A DNA stretch of 64,000 nucleotides from Pseudarthrobacter chlorophenolicus A6 (GCF_000022025.1 NC_011886.1:3141209-3205208), one strand, 5' to 3'. Positions 41,678 through 50,497 are shown, numbered from the stretch's first letter. A program made the numbers and translations. The notes: generated by a model from the sequence alone, not told the origin.

Positions 41678-42504
41678 GGGCGTGGATTGAGGTAATGCAG
41701 GATAGCTGCGGCCGTGTCGCCTGGAGCGCTCACATGGGGGCAGTGGCCGGTTGCCCTCAGCTGGACCAGGGAGCTGTGGCCGAGTTGCCGGTGGACGTAG
41801 GAACCTACCGCTGCCGGGGCCAGGAGGTCGTCGGTGCACTGCAGGATCAGGCTGTCGCACTGGACCCGCGGCAGGATGTGGCGGGTGTCGGAGAGGAACG
41901 TGACCCGGGCAAAGTGCCGGGCGATGGACGGGTTGGTCCGGCAGATGCTGCTGCGGAGCTCCTCGGCGTACTCCGGGGTGTCGGGGTTACCCATCGCCAT
42001 CGGCGCCAGTGCGTCCGCCCAGGCGAAGTAGTTGCTGTCCAGGGACTCCAGCAGCCCTTCGATGTCCTCGTGCGAGAACCCGCCCACGTAACCGTCGTCG
42101 GCGTCGTCCGTATATCTGGGCGACGGGGCCACCAGGATAAGCCTGGCAAAACGCTCCGGTTCGCGGGCCGCGTCGATCAGGGCGATCATGGCGCTGACGC
42201 TGTGGCCCACCAGGATCACGTCGGCCAGGTCCAGTGCCTCACAGATCTCCAGGACGTCGGTGGCGTAGCCGTCCAGGGTTCCATACTTTTCCCTGTCGTA
42301 CGCTTCGAGGTCGGAGTGGCCGGCGCCCACATGGTCGAAGAGCACCACCCGGTAGTCCGCCGCGAAGTAGGGCACCAGCCGGCGCCACATGTCCTGGTCG
42401 CAGCCGAAGCCGTGGGCAAACAGCATCACGGGCCCGTCCGCACGGCCAAGCGTGGTGACGTTGTTGCGGCTGGCAACGGTCTCTGCGGTGAGTTCTCCGA
42501 GCAT
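41674..42504 (-). CDS. RsbQ-like alpha/beta hydrolase
   Basis: 276-aa hydrolase of the RsbQ/KAI2 type. Triad candidates are S102 (VGHSVSAM), D225 (LQCTDDLLAP) and H254 (ATGHCPHVSAP); offsets match the S96/D219/H247 triad known for Bacillus RsbQ. MLFAHGFGCDQDMWR and LFDHVGAGHSDL are family motifs. In Bacillus, RsbQ works with the PAS-containing phosphatase RsbP, apparently by supplying a small hydrophobic ligand. Here the partner is a PAS-GGDEF-EAL protein, translationally coupled through ATGA. Confidence 0.88.
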   Translation of the reverse strand: MLGELTAETVASRNNVTTLGRADGPVMLFAHGFGCDQDMWRRLVPYFAADYRVVLFDHVGAGHSDLEAYDREKYGTLDGYATDVLEICEALDLADVILVGHSVSAMIALIDAAREPERFARLILVAPSPRYTDDADDGYVGGFSHEDIEGLLESLDSNYFAWADALAPMAMGNPDTPEYAEELRSSICRTNPSIARHFARVTFLSDTRHILPRVQCDSLILQCTDDLLAPAAVGSYVHRQLGHSSLVQLRATGHCPHVSAPGDTAAAILHYLNPRP

Positions 42505-42594
42505 GATCCGGCCCTTACGTGGTCAGCAGGGTGGCTTCTTCCTCAGATATTAGTAGCGGCAGCTCAGGAACCAACCACAAATTTCGCGCAAGAG

Positions 42595-42634
42595 CCCTGG
42601 GAGCCGCGAACGCACCCGCCCGCGGCTCCCAGGG
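42595..42634 (-). terminator. Terminator of the azt operon
   Basis: 14-bp perfect stem CCCTGGGAGCCGCG / CGCGGCTCCCAGGG with a 12-nt loop, 20 nt after the last azt gene. Confidence 0.85.
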
Positions 42635-42653
42635 GACAGGCCCGGACAGGCTC

Positions 42654-43865
42654 CTAGCCGGTGACCCCGGTCAGCTCGTTGGGTGCTGCGTCCAGCGTGC
42701 CGGTTCCGGTGATCTTTCCGGTTTCGATGTCGACGGCGGAAATGGCCTTCGACGCGGGATCGGTCACGTAGGCGGTGTGCCCGTTGACGAAGAGGGTGGG
42801 CCGGGGCTGCTGCCAGTCCAGCGGTTCCTCCCACGGCGCGGTTACCGGGAAGACGTTTTTGACAGCCGCCGTTGCGGGGTCGATGACGTGCAGGGCGCCG
42901 TCGGTGCCGAGCACCAGGGCCTCGCCGTGCGGTCCCCGGCCCAGGGAACGGAAGCTGTAGCTGGTGCCCAGGTCCACGAAGGCCAGGGATTTCGTCTCGG
43001 TGTTGATCAGGGAGACGGTTTCCGGACGTTCCAGTTCGGCGTCTTTGTCCTGCTTGTAGTCGCCCAGGGTCACCGGGGATTCCTCCGAGCCGGCCTGGTT
43101 GCCGATCCTGCCGTATTCCGTGGGGCTCGCCAGCTTGGTGATGGCGCCGTCGGCGTAGATCAGGACGCCGGTCTGGCATCCGATGACCACTGCCTCCCCG
43201 GCTGCCGTGGCCTCTCCGTGCACGCCCGGGCAGTCCTCGTTCCGGGCGATTTCCTTGCCGTCGGCATCCGTCACCACAATGCCGGGCCGTTCCTTGTCGT
43301 TCCCGAGGGTGAGGACCAGCTCGCCGTTGGCAAGTTCGACGGCGACGCCATGGTGGGCTTCTTCGGCGCGGTGTGTTTCCACCCGGGGCTGCCCGGAGGC
43401 CAGGTCCGCGGAGTTGAAGACGGTCACCTCACCGGTTCCGTCGCTGAAGAGGATGGTTTTTCCGTGGTGGCGGACCACGTGGCCGGGCTTGGTGGTGGGA
43501 AAGACGACGTCCGTCATGGCGGGTTCCTGGGCGTAGTGCCTTCCGCCGTCGGTCCACGCCCCGGTGTCCAGGACCTCGAATCCCTTGGCCGTGGAGATGA
43601 CCACGTGGCGGCCGTCGCCGGCAGGGTTGACGCGGTTGAACCCTTCCATGGGGAAGTCGGCCAGCACCTTGAAGGTTTCGGGGTCAAGGACCTGGATGCC
43701 GCCGTCGTAGGTAGTGACAAGGCGCGGCGCTGCCGAGTCCACGGTCGCGGCCGGTGTTGGCGCAGGGCCGGCGGGGCTTGGGGCGGCAGTGCCGCAACCG
43801 GAGAGCAGCAGGCCGGCGGCGGCCAGCACTGTCATCAGGCGGACGGGTGCGGTGCGGTGATACAT
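42654..43865 (-). CDS. aztD: AztD-like zinc metallochaperone lipoprotein (copy 1)
   Basis: 403-aa exported beta-propeller-type protein. Signal peptide with lipobox LSGC (Cys ~24). Repeated blade motifs include DGGIQVLDPETF and KGFEVLDTGAW. His-rich sites KPGHVVRHHGKT, THRAEEAHHGVAV and CPGVHGEA could bind zinc. The family matches AztD, which hands Zn2+ to the binding protein AztC in Paracoccus. It is last in the operon, 66 nt after aztC, with GAAGGAACCACCC before the ATG. A second AztD-like gene lies upstream in the same operon. Confidence 0.78.
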   Translation of the reverse strand: MYHRTAPVRLMTVLAAAGLLLSGCGTAAPSPAGPAPTPAATVDSAAPRLVTTYDGGIQVLDPETFKVLADFPMEGFNRVNPAGDGRHVVISTAKGFEVLDTGAWTDGGRHYAQEPAMTDVVFPTTKPGHVVRHHGKTILFSDGTGEVTVFNSADLASGQPRVETHRAEEAHHGVAVELANGELVLTLGNDKERPGIVVTDADGKEIARNEDCPGVHGEATAAGEAVVIGCQTGVLIYADGAITKLASPTEYGRIGNQAGSEESPVTLGDYKQDKDAELERPETVSLINTETKSLAFVDLGTSYSFRSLGRGPHGEALVLGTDGALHVIDPATAAVKNVFPVTAPWEEPLDWQQPRPTLFVNGHTAYVTDPASKAISAVDIETGKITGTGTLDAAPNELTGVTG

Positions 43866-43931
43866 GGGTGGTTCCTTCTGTGTGGGTGGGGAGCTCCGGA
43901 AGTGGAGCCCAGGTCTTCTGGTGACGCCGGC

Positions 43932-44909
43932 TCAGGCCAGGGCTTGGGTGATGCGTTCGGCGTTGGCGCGCATCATGCCCAGGTAGGTTCCGGCGTCGGA
44001 CCCCTCAGGGCCCAGGGATTCGGTGAACAGCGGAACCACGGCGATGTCCTCGCCGGCCTCGGCGGCCAGGACCTCGGCCAGCCGGGCGGGCTGCGACGAG
44101 TCGGCGAAGATGGCCCGCACCCCGGCGGACCGGATCTTGCCGGTGAGGTCGGCCAGGTCCGTGGGGCTGGGTGAGGCGAGCGTCGTGCCGCTCGGGATCA
44201 CGGCACCCACCACCTCGAATCCGAAGCGGTCGGCCAGGTAGCCGAACACGTGGTGGTTGGTGATGAGTTTGCGCCGGCCGGGATCGATGCCGGCGAATCC
44301 GGACTCCATGGCTGCCTCCAGTTCCTGCAGCTGGCCGGTGTAGGCGTGCGTTTGCGAGCGCACGGCAGCGGCGTCAGCGCCGGGCACGTGCTCACTGACT
44401 GCAGCGGCGATGGCCTCAGCGGCCTTGGCCACGCGGGAGGGGTCGGTCCAGAAGTGCGGGTCCGGAGCGCCCTGGCCGGACTGGGTGAAGGAAAGGGGCC
44501 CGACGGCGTCCAGCACCGGCAACGCCGGCACACCTTGGGCCTCGGCTGCTTTCACATGGTTGAGGACGCTCTCTTCGAGGCCGCCGCCGTTGTGGATGAT
44601 GAGGGCCGCGTTTTCGATGCCGGCGGCCTGCCGGGCGGAGATACCGAATGAGTGGGGATCGGCATTGGCAGCCATGAGGACCACCACATCGGCCTGCTCC
44701 CCCACCACGTTGCGGGTGATGTCGCCCAGGATATTGGTGGTGACCACCACCGTGGGGCGTTCCGCGGCGGCCGCTGAACATCCGCCCAACGCAACGGCCA
44801 GGCCAAGGCCGAGCGCCAGCAGCGCGCCCAGCCGGGCCCGCCAGCCCGCCTTCCCGGCACGGTTCTGCCCTGCAACCAAGGCGCGCCGCGGGGACAGGTC
44901 CCGCCTCAC
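43932..44909 (-). CDS. aztC: Zinc-binding (AztC/ZnuA-type) lipoprotein
   Basis: 325-aa cluster 9 metal-binding protein. Lipobox ALGGC gives Cys44. Zinc ligands: H86 (ANADPHSF), H152 (PDPHFWTD), H219/H220 (TNHHVFGYLADRFGF) and D270 (IFADSSQ). There is no long His-rich loop as in ZnuA, which agrees with AztC that relies on AztD. GTG 44909 forms a GTGA overlap with the upstream aztD copy. Lies on the outer membrane face and delivers Zn2+ to AztB. Confidence 0.88.
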   Translation of the reverse strand: MRRDLSPRRALVAGQNRAGKAGWRARLGALLALGLGLAVALGGCSAAAAERPTVVVTTNILGDITRNVVGEQADVVVLMAANADPHSFGISARQAAGIENAALIIHNGGGLEESVLNHVKAAEAQGVPALPVLDAVGPLSFTQSGQGAPDPHFWTDPSRVAKAAEAIAAAVSEHVPGADAAAVRSQTHAYTGQLQELEAAMESGFAGIDPGRRKLITNHHVFGYLADRFGFEVVGAVIPSGTTLASPSPTDLADLTGKIRSAGVRAIFADSSQPARLAEVLAAEAGEDIAVVPLFTESLGPEGSDAGTYLGMMRANAERITQALA

Positions 44910-46123
44910 AGCCCGGTCTCCAGCACGATGTCCGCAGCAGGAACGTCGAAGCTCCGTGCCGTCCGCAGCCCGTCCGCGTAGTCGATCTCGTGGACCACGG
45001 AGCGGGCGGGGTCGCTCACATAGGCCCGGGAGGTGTCCACCAGGATCCGCGGAGCAGCGCCTCGCGCGGCGGCGGGCGCAATCAGCGGAACCTGCGCATC
45101 AAGAGCGCCGGTGGCAGGGTTCAGGGTCAGCAGTGATCCATCGGCCGCAACAGCCAGTACGCGGCGTCCGTCGCCCACCGCGGACGCGGCAACCACCGGA
45201 GCCGGTGTGGGCAGGAACGTCCACTTCCGTTTGGCGGCGTCGAGGTGCCACACCCCGGCGTCGCCGGCCGGCCCTGCCAGTTCGTTGGACCCGGGGCGGT
45301 GCTCCAGGTGCGTGGCCGACGGCAGGCCTGCACCGCCGTCGGGATACGGAATCTTCTCCGCGTTGAAGGTGCCGCCGTCCTCGCTGACCAGCAGCGCCCC
45401 GTCCGAGCAGCCGAACACGATGCCCGCCCGGGTGGCGGAGTGTCCGGCCAGGCCAGGGCAGTCCTGCCGGCCGAGCACCACCGAATCACCGGCGTCGCGC
45501 ACTTCCAGCCCGTCCGCGGCACCGGACCCGGCGGCCACGGAGGCAAGGTAGTGGCCCTCGTAAGGAACCACCACGCCGGTGTGCGGGGAGGTGGTGATCC
45601 GGGCCGACTCCGCCAGGCTCCCGGCGTCGAGATCCTTGTGGCGGTACACGGCTGCGTACCCGCCGGTCTCCGAAAACACTGCGATGGAGGTGCCGTCACC
45701 GGCCACCGCACCAGCGTCCGGAACCTGCAGCAGGCCCACGGAGCCTGGCTCGGCACTGTAGTAATGCTTGTGCTCGCCGTGGTCAACGGTCCAGGCGCCG
45801 GTATCGAACACTTCCACCCCCGCACCCGTGGCCATCAGGGCGTACCGGCCGTCCCGGTAGGCCGCATCGACAGGACCGTCGGCGCCGGCGCCGGAGGTTG
45901 CGCCGGTGAGGAGCGAGAGCAGCTGCCCCTCCCCCGTGGCGGCGTTGACGGTGAGCAGGCCGGTTTGCGGTTCCGAGTTCTCCTGCGCACCGGCAATGTA
46001 GCCATGCGGTTCAGCGGTTTCCGGCGCCGATGCTGCGTCCGGGCCGGGCGCCGCGCAGGCGGACAGCAGGAGGGGCACCGCAAGCAGGAGGGCTGCGGTT
46101 CTAGGCGTAGTGGTGCGGGGCAC
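44906..46123 (-). CDS. aztD: AztD-like zinc metallochaperone lipoprotein (copy 2)
   Basis: 405-aa exported protein paralogous in layout to the 42654-43865 product: lipobox LSAC, blade motifs GAGVEVFDTGAW and CPGLAGHSA, and a His cluster DHGEHKHYY. GTG 46123 is chosen because AAAGGAAACCC precedes it and signal peptide follows directly; the longer frame lies over aztB. It overlaps aztB by 23 nt and aztC by 4 nt, so it is embedded between permease and binding protein. Copies 1 and 2 are diverged outside shared motifs. Confidence 0.78.
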   Translation of the reverse strand: MPRTTTPRTAALLLAVPLLLSACAAPGPDAASAPETAEPHGYIAGAQENSEPQTGLLTVNAATGEGQLLSLLTGATSGAGADGPVDAAYRDGRYALMATGAGVEVFDTGAWTVDHGEHKHYYSAEPGSVGLLQVPDAGAVAGDGTSIAVFSETGGYAAVYRHKDLDAGSLAESARITTSPHTGVVVPYEGHYLASVAAGSGAADGLEVRDAGDSVVLGRQDCPGLAGHSATRAGIVFGCSDGALLVSEDGGTFNAEKIPYPDGGAGLPSATHLEHRPGSNELAGPAGDAGVWHLDAAKRKWTFLPTPAPVVAASAVGDGRRVLAVAADGSLLTLNPATGALDAQVPLIAPAAARGAAPRILVDTSRAYVSDPARSVVHEIDYADGLRTARSFDVPAADIVLETGL

Positions 46124-47012
46124 GGGTTTCCTTTTCCGGTGGTGAGGCGTGGGAGGGGACGACGACGGCGGCAGCCACCGCGCCGGGGCGCGGCCTGGTG
46201 GAGCGGGCGGCGGAGTGGCAGAGGGCCGAGGCGAAGTAGGACAGGGCGGCAACCAGGGCGATGGTGGCGCCGGCGGCAGTGGACGCGTACCAGGAGATCC
46301 ACAGTCCCGCCACCACGCTGGCGACGCCGATGAGTGCACCGAGGGCCATCACCGCCCTGATGGACCGGGCCCACACCAGCGCCGCTGCGGGTGGGGCGAT
46401 CAGCAGCCCGAACACCAGGAGCGTCCCCACCACCTGGAAGGAGGCGGCCACGGCAACGGTGACCATGCCCAGCAGCACCGCATGCGCGAGCCGGGGCCGC
46501 AGCCCGAGGCTTGCCGCCTTCTGCGGATGGAAGGTGGCTGCCGCCAGGGCACGGTGGAAGAGTGCGGCCACGGCCAGCACCAGGCAGCCGACGACGGCGA
46601 GCAGCGCCACGTCCTCCATGCCCACCGCCAGCACGTCCCCGAAGAGGGTGCCGGTCAGGTCCACGGCGAACGAGCCGGAGGCGGACACGATGATCACGCC
46701 GAGCGAGAGCATGGCCACGAACAGCAGGCCGATGGCGGTGTCCTGGGAGACGCGCCGGTTGCGGCTGATCGCGGAGACGCCCGCCGCCGTGGCCGCCGCA
46801 CTGAGAGCGGCCCCCAGGAGGAGGTTGCCGCCCAGCAGGGACGCTATGGCAATGCCAGGCAGGAGTCCGTGGGACATGGCATCGCCCAGGAAGGCCATCC
46901 CGCGCACCACCACCCACGTACCCACTACGGCGCAGACCACGGCCACCAGGCTGCCGGCCAGGACGGCGCGCTGCACAAAGGAGGCGCCCAGGGGTTCAAG
47001 TATCCATTCCAT
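46101..47012 (-). CDS. aztB: Zinc ABC transporter permease
   Basis: 303-aa ABC-3 (ZnuB/AztB) permease with about eight hydrophobic segments; VRGMAFLGDAMSHGLLPGIA and SFQVVGTLLVFGLLIAPPAAA are signature regions. The C-terminal tail is hydrophilic with His. ATG 47012 is taken; GTG 47021 is three codons upstream and equally unsupported by a ribosome-binding site. It heads the minus-strand azt unit and is divergent from aztA with a Zur-like site between. Confidence 0.9.
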   Translation of the reverse strand: MEWILEPLGASFVQRAVLAGSLVAVVCAVVGTWVVVRGMAFLGDAMSHGLLPGIAIASLLGGNLLLGAALSAAATAAGVSAISRNRRVSQDTAIGLLFVAMLSLGVIIVSASGSFAVDLTGTLFGDVLAVGMEDVALLAVVGCLVLAVAALFHRALAAATFHPQKAASLGLRPRLAHAVLLGMVTVAVAASFQVVGTLLVFGLLIAPPAAALVWARSIRAVMALGALIGVASVVAGLWISWYASTAAGATIALVAALSYFASALCHSAARSTRPRPGAVAAAVVVPSHASPPEKETRAPHHYA

Positions 47013-47031
47013 CGCCGCCACTGTATCTTAA

Positions 47032-47046
47032 TAAGAATCATTATCA
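47032..47046. promoter_or_regulatory. Putative Zur box between divergent azt units
   Basis: TAAGAATCATTATCA matches the actinobacterial Zur-type palindrome TGAAAATCATTTTCA at 12 of 15 positions. It is the only strongly AT-rich stretch near the azt starts and lies just upstream of both aztB and aztA. Confidence 0.65.
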
Positions 47047-47059
47047 ACAAAGGAGGAGC

Positions 47060-47704
47060 ATGGAGGCCGTCAGGTTCAGCAATGTGGGGTACGCCTATCC
47101 GGACCGGCAGGTGCTGGCGGGCGTCAGCCTGGCGTTCGCATCAGGGACGCACACCGTCCTGACCGGGCGTAATGGCTCAGGAAAGTCCACCCTTCTGGCC
47201 ATGGCCGCCGGAGTGCTGGCACCGGACAGCGGCACCGTCACCACCCACGCCCGGCCCGCATACGTCATCCAGCACATCGAAGCGCCGGCCACCATGCCGT
47301 GCACGGTGCGCCAGGCGGTGGAAATGGGACGCTGGCCGCACCGCCGGGGACGCCCGCTCCGGGCCGCGGACCGCCGGGTGGTGGCGGACAGCATGGACCG
47401 GATGGGAATCTTGGAGCTTGCCGGCCGCCAACTGCGCGAGCTTTCCGGCGGGCAGCGGCAGCGCACGCTGATCGCCCAGGGGCTGGCGCAGGAATCCACC
47501 ATCCTCCTGCTCGACGAACCCACCGCCGGGCTCGATGCCGAGGCCCACCGGCTCATCCGGGCCGCCGTGGCGGAGGAGCTGCGGCGTGGCGTCACGGTCC
47601 TGGAGGCCAGCCATGACGCTGCGGACATCGGCCGGGCCGACCGCGTGATTACGTTTGAGTCCGGGCGCGTTTCAGAAGGCGGAGGCAATTTGGCCAGGCG
47701 TTAA
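47060..47704 (+). CDS. aztA: Zinc ABC transporter ATP-binding protein
   Basis: 214-aa ATPase, short like ZnuC/AztA. Walker A GRNGSGKST, signature LSGGQRQRTLIAQGL, Walker B ILLLDEPTAGLDAE, switch ASHDAAD. AAAGGAGGAGC sits directly before ATG 47060. Only the ATPase is on the plus strand; the permease and binding proteins are divergent. Zinc rather than manganese is inferred from the AztD partners and Zur-like box. Confidence 0.9.
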   Translation: MEAVRFSNVGYAYPDRQVLAGVSLAFASGTHTVLTGRNGSGKSTLLAMAAGVLAPDSGTVTTHARPAYVIQHIEAPATMPCTVRQAVEMGRWPHRRGRPLRAADRRVVADSMDRMGILELAGRQLRELSGGQRQRTLIAQGLAQESTILLLDEPTAGLDAEAHRLIRAAVAEELRRGVTVLEASHDAADIGRADRVITFESGRVSEGGGNLARR

Positions 47705-47931
47705 GAAAGCGTCAAGATCCGCCGGATGGCCAAACGGGGACGCGAAACCCGGTGCTAGGCTCCGGTGGTCAGCAGCCGCAACCCTGCCCGGAACGGGCGT
47801 CCGGAGACCACACCAGGATGAGCAGGAAAGTCGAGGGCCGGCCGCCCGTGAGCGGACCCGGCAGCCTCGTTGCCCGGCCTGGCAGCCCGGGTGACCGAAC
47901 CCGCGCCGGGCGGGCGCGGGACGTCTTCAGC

Positions 47932-49314
47932 ATGGCTGCGCAGGCGGGAACTAAGGACGGCCCAAGCCGGAGGGAAAGCGTGCTCCGGCGGCTCCTCTCG
48001 CACCCGGTCCGCTCGCTTCCTTTGGCGTTCCTGGCGGTCATCATTGTGGGCGCTGGATTGCTGATGCTGCCCGCATCCCGCACCGGAAACGGCCCCGACG
48101 CCTTCATGGCGGCAGCCTTCACCTCGGTGTCGGCCGTGTGCGTGACTGGCCTGGCAACGGTGGACACGGCCACGTACTGGACGCCGTTCGGTCAGGCGGT
48201 CATCCTGGGCCTGGTCCAGGCGGGCGGCTTCGGAATCATGACCCTCGCCACCTTGTTGGCGCTCCTTGTAAGGAAGAGCATTGGGCTGCGCGGCCAGCTC
48301 GTGGCCCAGTCCGAAACACATACGTTGAACCTGGGTGACGTCCGCTCCGTCCTGCTCCGGGTGGCAAGGATCATGCTCTTCTTTGAAGGCTTAACAGCCC
48401 TTGTGCTGACGGTGCACTTCTGGATCAGCTACGGCAAAGACCCAGTGGGCGCCGCCTGGCACGGTATCTTCCATGCGGTATCGGCATTCAACAACGCGGG
48501 ATTCGCCCTTTACAGCAACAGCCTCATCGGCTTCGCGGAAGACCCGTGGGTCATCGTCCCCATCTGCCTGGCCATCATCGCCGGAGGGCTCGGCTTCCCG
48601 GTCATCATCCAGCTCACCGGGGGTGGGGTGCATCCCAGGAACTGGACGGTGCACCTGCGGTTGACCGTTTACGGCACACTGTTCCTGCTGGCCGTAGGCA
48701 TGGCGCTGTTTGCAGCTTTCGAATGGAACCGGGGCGAAACCCTTGGCAATCTCTCGCTCACCGGCAAGCTCGTCGGCTCCTTTGCCGGCAGCGTCTTCCC
48801 GCGGACCGCGGGCTTCAACAGCATCGACTACGGCGCCGCATCACCGGAGACCCTGATGGTCACCAACGTCCTGATGTTCATTGGCGGAGGCAGCGCAGGC
48901 ACGGCGGGCGGCATCAAGATCACGACGTTCCTTGTCCTCGGGTTTGCCATCTGGAACGAAGTCCGGGGCCGGGACACAGTCACCATCGCGCACCGGTCCA
49001 TCAGCTCCTCCTCGCAACGCCAGGCACTCTCGGTTGCCCTGCTGGGCATTGCAGCCGTCATCGTCGGCACCATGATGCTGCTGATGCTCACAGACCACAG
49101 CCTGGAGAAGGTGCTGTTCGAATCCATCTCGGCGTTCGGCACGGTGGGCATGAGCACGGGCATCACACCTACCCTGCCGCCCGCGGCACAGTGGGTCCTC
49201 ATGGTGCTCATGTTTACCGGTCGCATCGGCACCGTCACCGTCGCGTCCGCGCTGGCGTTATCCGCCCGTCCGCGGCTTTTCCGGCTGCCCGAGGAGCGGC
49301 CCATCATCGGCTGA
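47932..49314 (+). CDS. TrkH/KtrB-family potassium transporter
   Basis: 460-aa K+ uptake channel subunit with four M1-P-M2 repeats. Filter segments are FTSVSAVCVTGLAT, HAVSAFNNAGFAL, SVFPRTAGFNSI and ISAFGTVGMSTG; each keeps the central Gly. ATG 47932 directly precedes the first helix. ATG 47818 would add a 38-residue Gly/Pro/Arg-rich tail. No TrkA/KtrA regulatory subunit gene is adjacent. A terminator overlaps the stop. Confidence 0.88.
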   Translation: MAAQAGTKDGPSRRESVLRRLLSHPVRSLPLAFLAVIIVGAGLLMLPASRTGNGPDAFMAAAFTSVSAVCVTGLATVDTATYWTPFGQAVILGLVQAGGFGIMTLATLLALLVRKSIGLRGQLVAQSETHTLNLGDVRSVLLRVARIMLFFEGLTALVLTVHFWISYGKDPVGAAWHGIFHAVSAFNNAGFALYSNSLIGFAEDPWVIVPICLAIIAGGLGFPVIIQLTGGGVHPRNWTVHLRLTVYGTLFLLAVGMALFAAFEWNRGETLGNLSLTGKLVGSFAGSVFPRTAGFNSIDYGAASPETLMVTNVLMFIGGGSAGTAGGIKITTFLVLGFAIWNEVRGRDTVTIAHRSISSSSQRQALSVALLGIAAVIVGTMMLLMLTDHSLEKVLFESISAFGTVGMSTGITPTLPPAAQWVLMVLMFTGRIGTVTVASALALSARPRLFRLPEERPIIG

Positions 49315-49343
49315 CCGGCACCGTGCCGCACGCCCGGTCAGCC
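49309..49343 (+). terminator. Terminator overlapping TrkH stop
   Basis: 10-bp stem GGCTGACCGG / CCGGTCAGCC with a 15-nt loop; the left arm includes the stop codon. Confidence 0.65.
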
Positions 49344-49377
49344 CGGCGGAACGTCGAAGTGCTGTCCCGGTGGGCTG

Positions 49378-49782
49378 CTAAGACACGGCGGCGAAGGGGG
49401 CCGCCTGCAGGTGGTCGGCGGTCCGCATCGCACACCGGTTGACCGGCGTGTAAAAAACTACGGCCAGCTTGGGCAACCTGATGGTTTCCGCCTCGTAGGC
49501 AGGTCCCCTGAGTTCCTCCTCCAGGTCCAGCATCAGGCCGGCCAAACGCTCTGCACCCACCATTTGGCTGGAGACTTTCAGTGCCCTGGCCGCAGCAAGG
49601 GCACCCGCTGTGTCAGCGGTGGACAGGGCGAGCCGGAGCCTGTCCACCCGGCGCGGCAGGCCCGCGATAAAGTCATCCACGAAGACCTGCCGGCACCCGT
49701 TGCCCTGCTCGCGATCAAGCTCCAATTCAAGAAGGAATGCCTTGTCCACAACAGGGGGCTTAGGGTTTGCGGGGATTCTCAT
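49378..49782 (-). CDS. HPt-like protein lacking the phosphorylatable His
   Basis: 134-aa small helical protein. FVDDFIAGLPRRVDRLRLALSTADTAGALAAARALKVSSQMVGAERLAGLMLDLEEEL follows the HPt pattern helix by helix: the signature AHxLKGSSxxxGA appears as ARALKVSSQMVGA. R66 occupies the His site and V70 the Gly site. ATG 49782 is chosen (GGAAGG just upstream, tight spacing); TTG 49818 is possible. Convergent with the TrkH gene. Phosphotransfer through the usual His is not possible. Confidence 0.6.
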   Translation of the reverse strand: MRIPANPKPPVVDKAFLLELELDREQGNGCRQVFVDDFIAGLPRRVDRLRLALSTADTAGALAAARALKVSSQMVGAERLAGLMLDLEEELRGPAYEAETIRLPKLAVVFYTPVNRCAMRTADHLQAAPFAAVS

Positions 49783-49918
49783 GTCCGTCCTTCCGGGCTG
49801 CGGTGCCGCCAATTTCAAGCAGGCTAATCACTGCGGATTGGGGTTAGCTTGGCGCCAGAAGAGAAGGTCCGGGGAGCCAAAGGTTCCTCCAAGGTGGCGG
49901 ATGCCAGCCGGAAGTTCC

Positions 49919-50497
49919 CTACCTCTCCCCCGTCAGCAGGGTGCCCTGGATGGCAGTGAGCGGCACTGCACCGTAGTCCCGTGAATCAACGGACACGCCC
50001 CTGTTGTCGCCCAGCACGAAGATGCTTCCTGCAGGAACGGTCACGGGGCCGAAGTACGTGGCGTCGATGCGGCTGTGATCAATGAACGGCTCGTCAACGT
50101 GCAGGCCGTCCACAAAGAGTTCAGCATCCCGGATGGCCACGCTTTGCCCGGCCAAGGCGATGACCCGCTTGATGGCCACGTGACCGTCTTCCGGGCTCGT
50201 GAAGGCCACCACCACGCCGCGGCCCACCGTGCCTGAGGCCGCAGCCGGTTTGTACATCAGCACCACCGAACCCTGGGGAATAACGGGTTCCATGCTGTCC
50301 GATGAAACGGTAAATGGCTCTACCAGCCATGCCCGGGCGCCGAGCAATGCCAGCGCCGGGACGAGCGCGAGCGCTAGGCGGCGCGGCACGCGTCGGCCTG
50401 CCCCCTGCTGCCGCAACCATCGGCGGCGGCCGGGGCTTCCACCCCGGCCGCCGCCCGTCGTCGTACGTTGTGTGGTCAATCCGTTTCGTCGTCCCAC
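49919..50497 (-). CDS. lepB: Signal peptidase I
   Basis: 192-aa type I signal peptidase with the Ser/Lys dyad: S in SSDSMEPVIPQG and K in AIKRVIALAGQ. Box E is LGDNRGVSVDSRDYGAV. One membrane helix (LALALVPALALLGARAWLV) follows a strongly basic N-terminus. Start is uncertain between GTG 50497 and TTG 50479; both overlap the multicopper oxidase stop, so the two are coupled. This is a second peptidase distinct from SipW at 33 kb (Lys versus His base). Confidence 0.88.
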   Translation of the reverse strand: MGRRNGLTTQRTTTGGGRGGSPGRRRWLRQQGAGRRVPRRLALALVPALALLGARAWLVEPFTVSSDSMEPVIPQGSVVLMYKPAAASGTVGRGVVVAFTSPEDGHVAIKRVIALAGQSVAIRDAELFVDGLHVDEPFIDHSRIDATYFGPVTVPAGSIFVLGDNRGVSVDSRDYGAVPLTAIQGTLLTGER

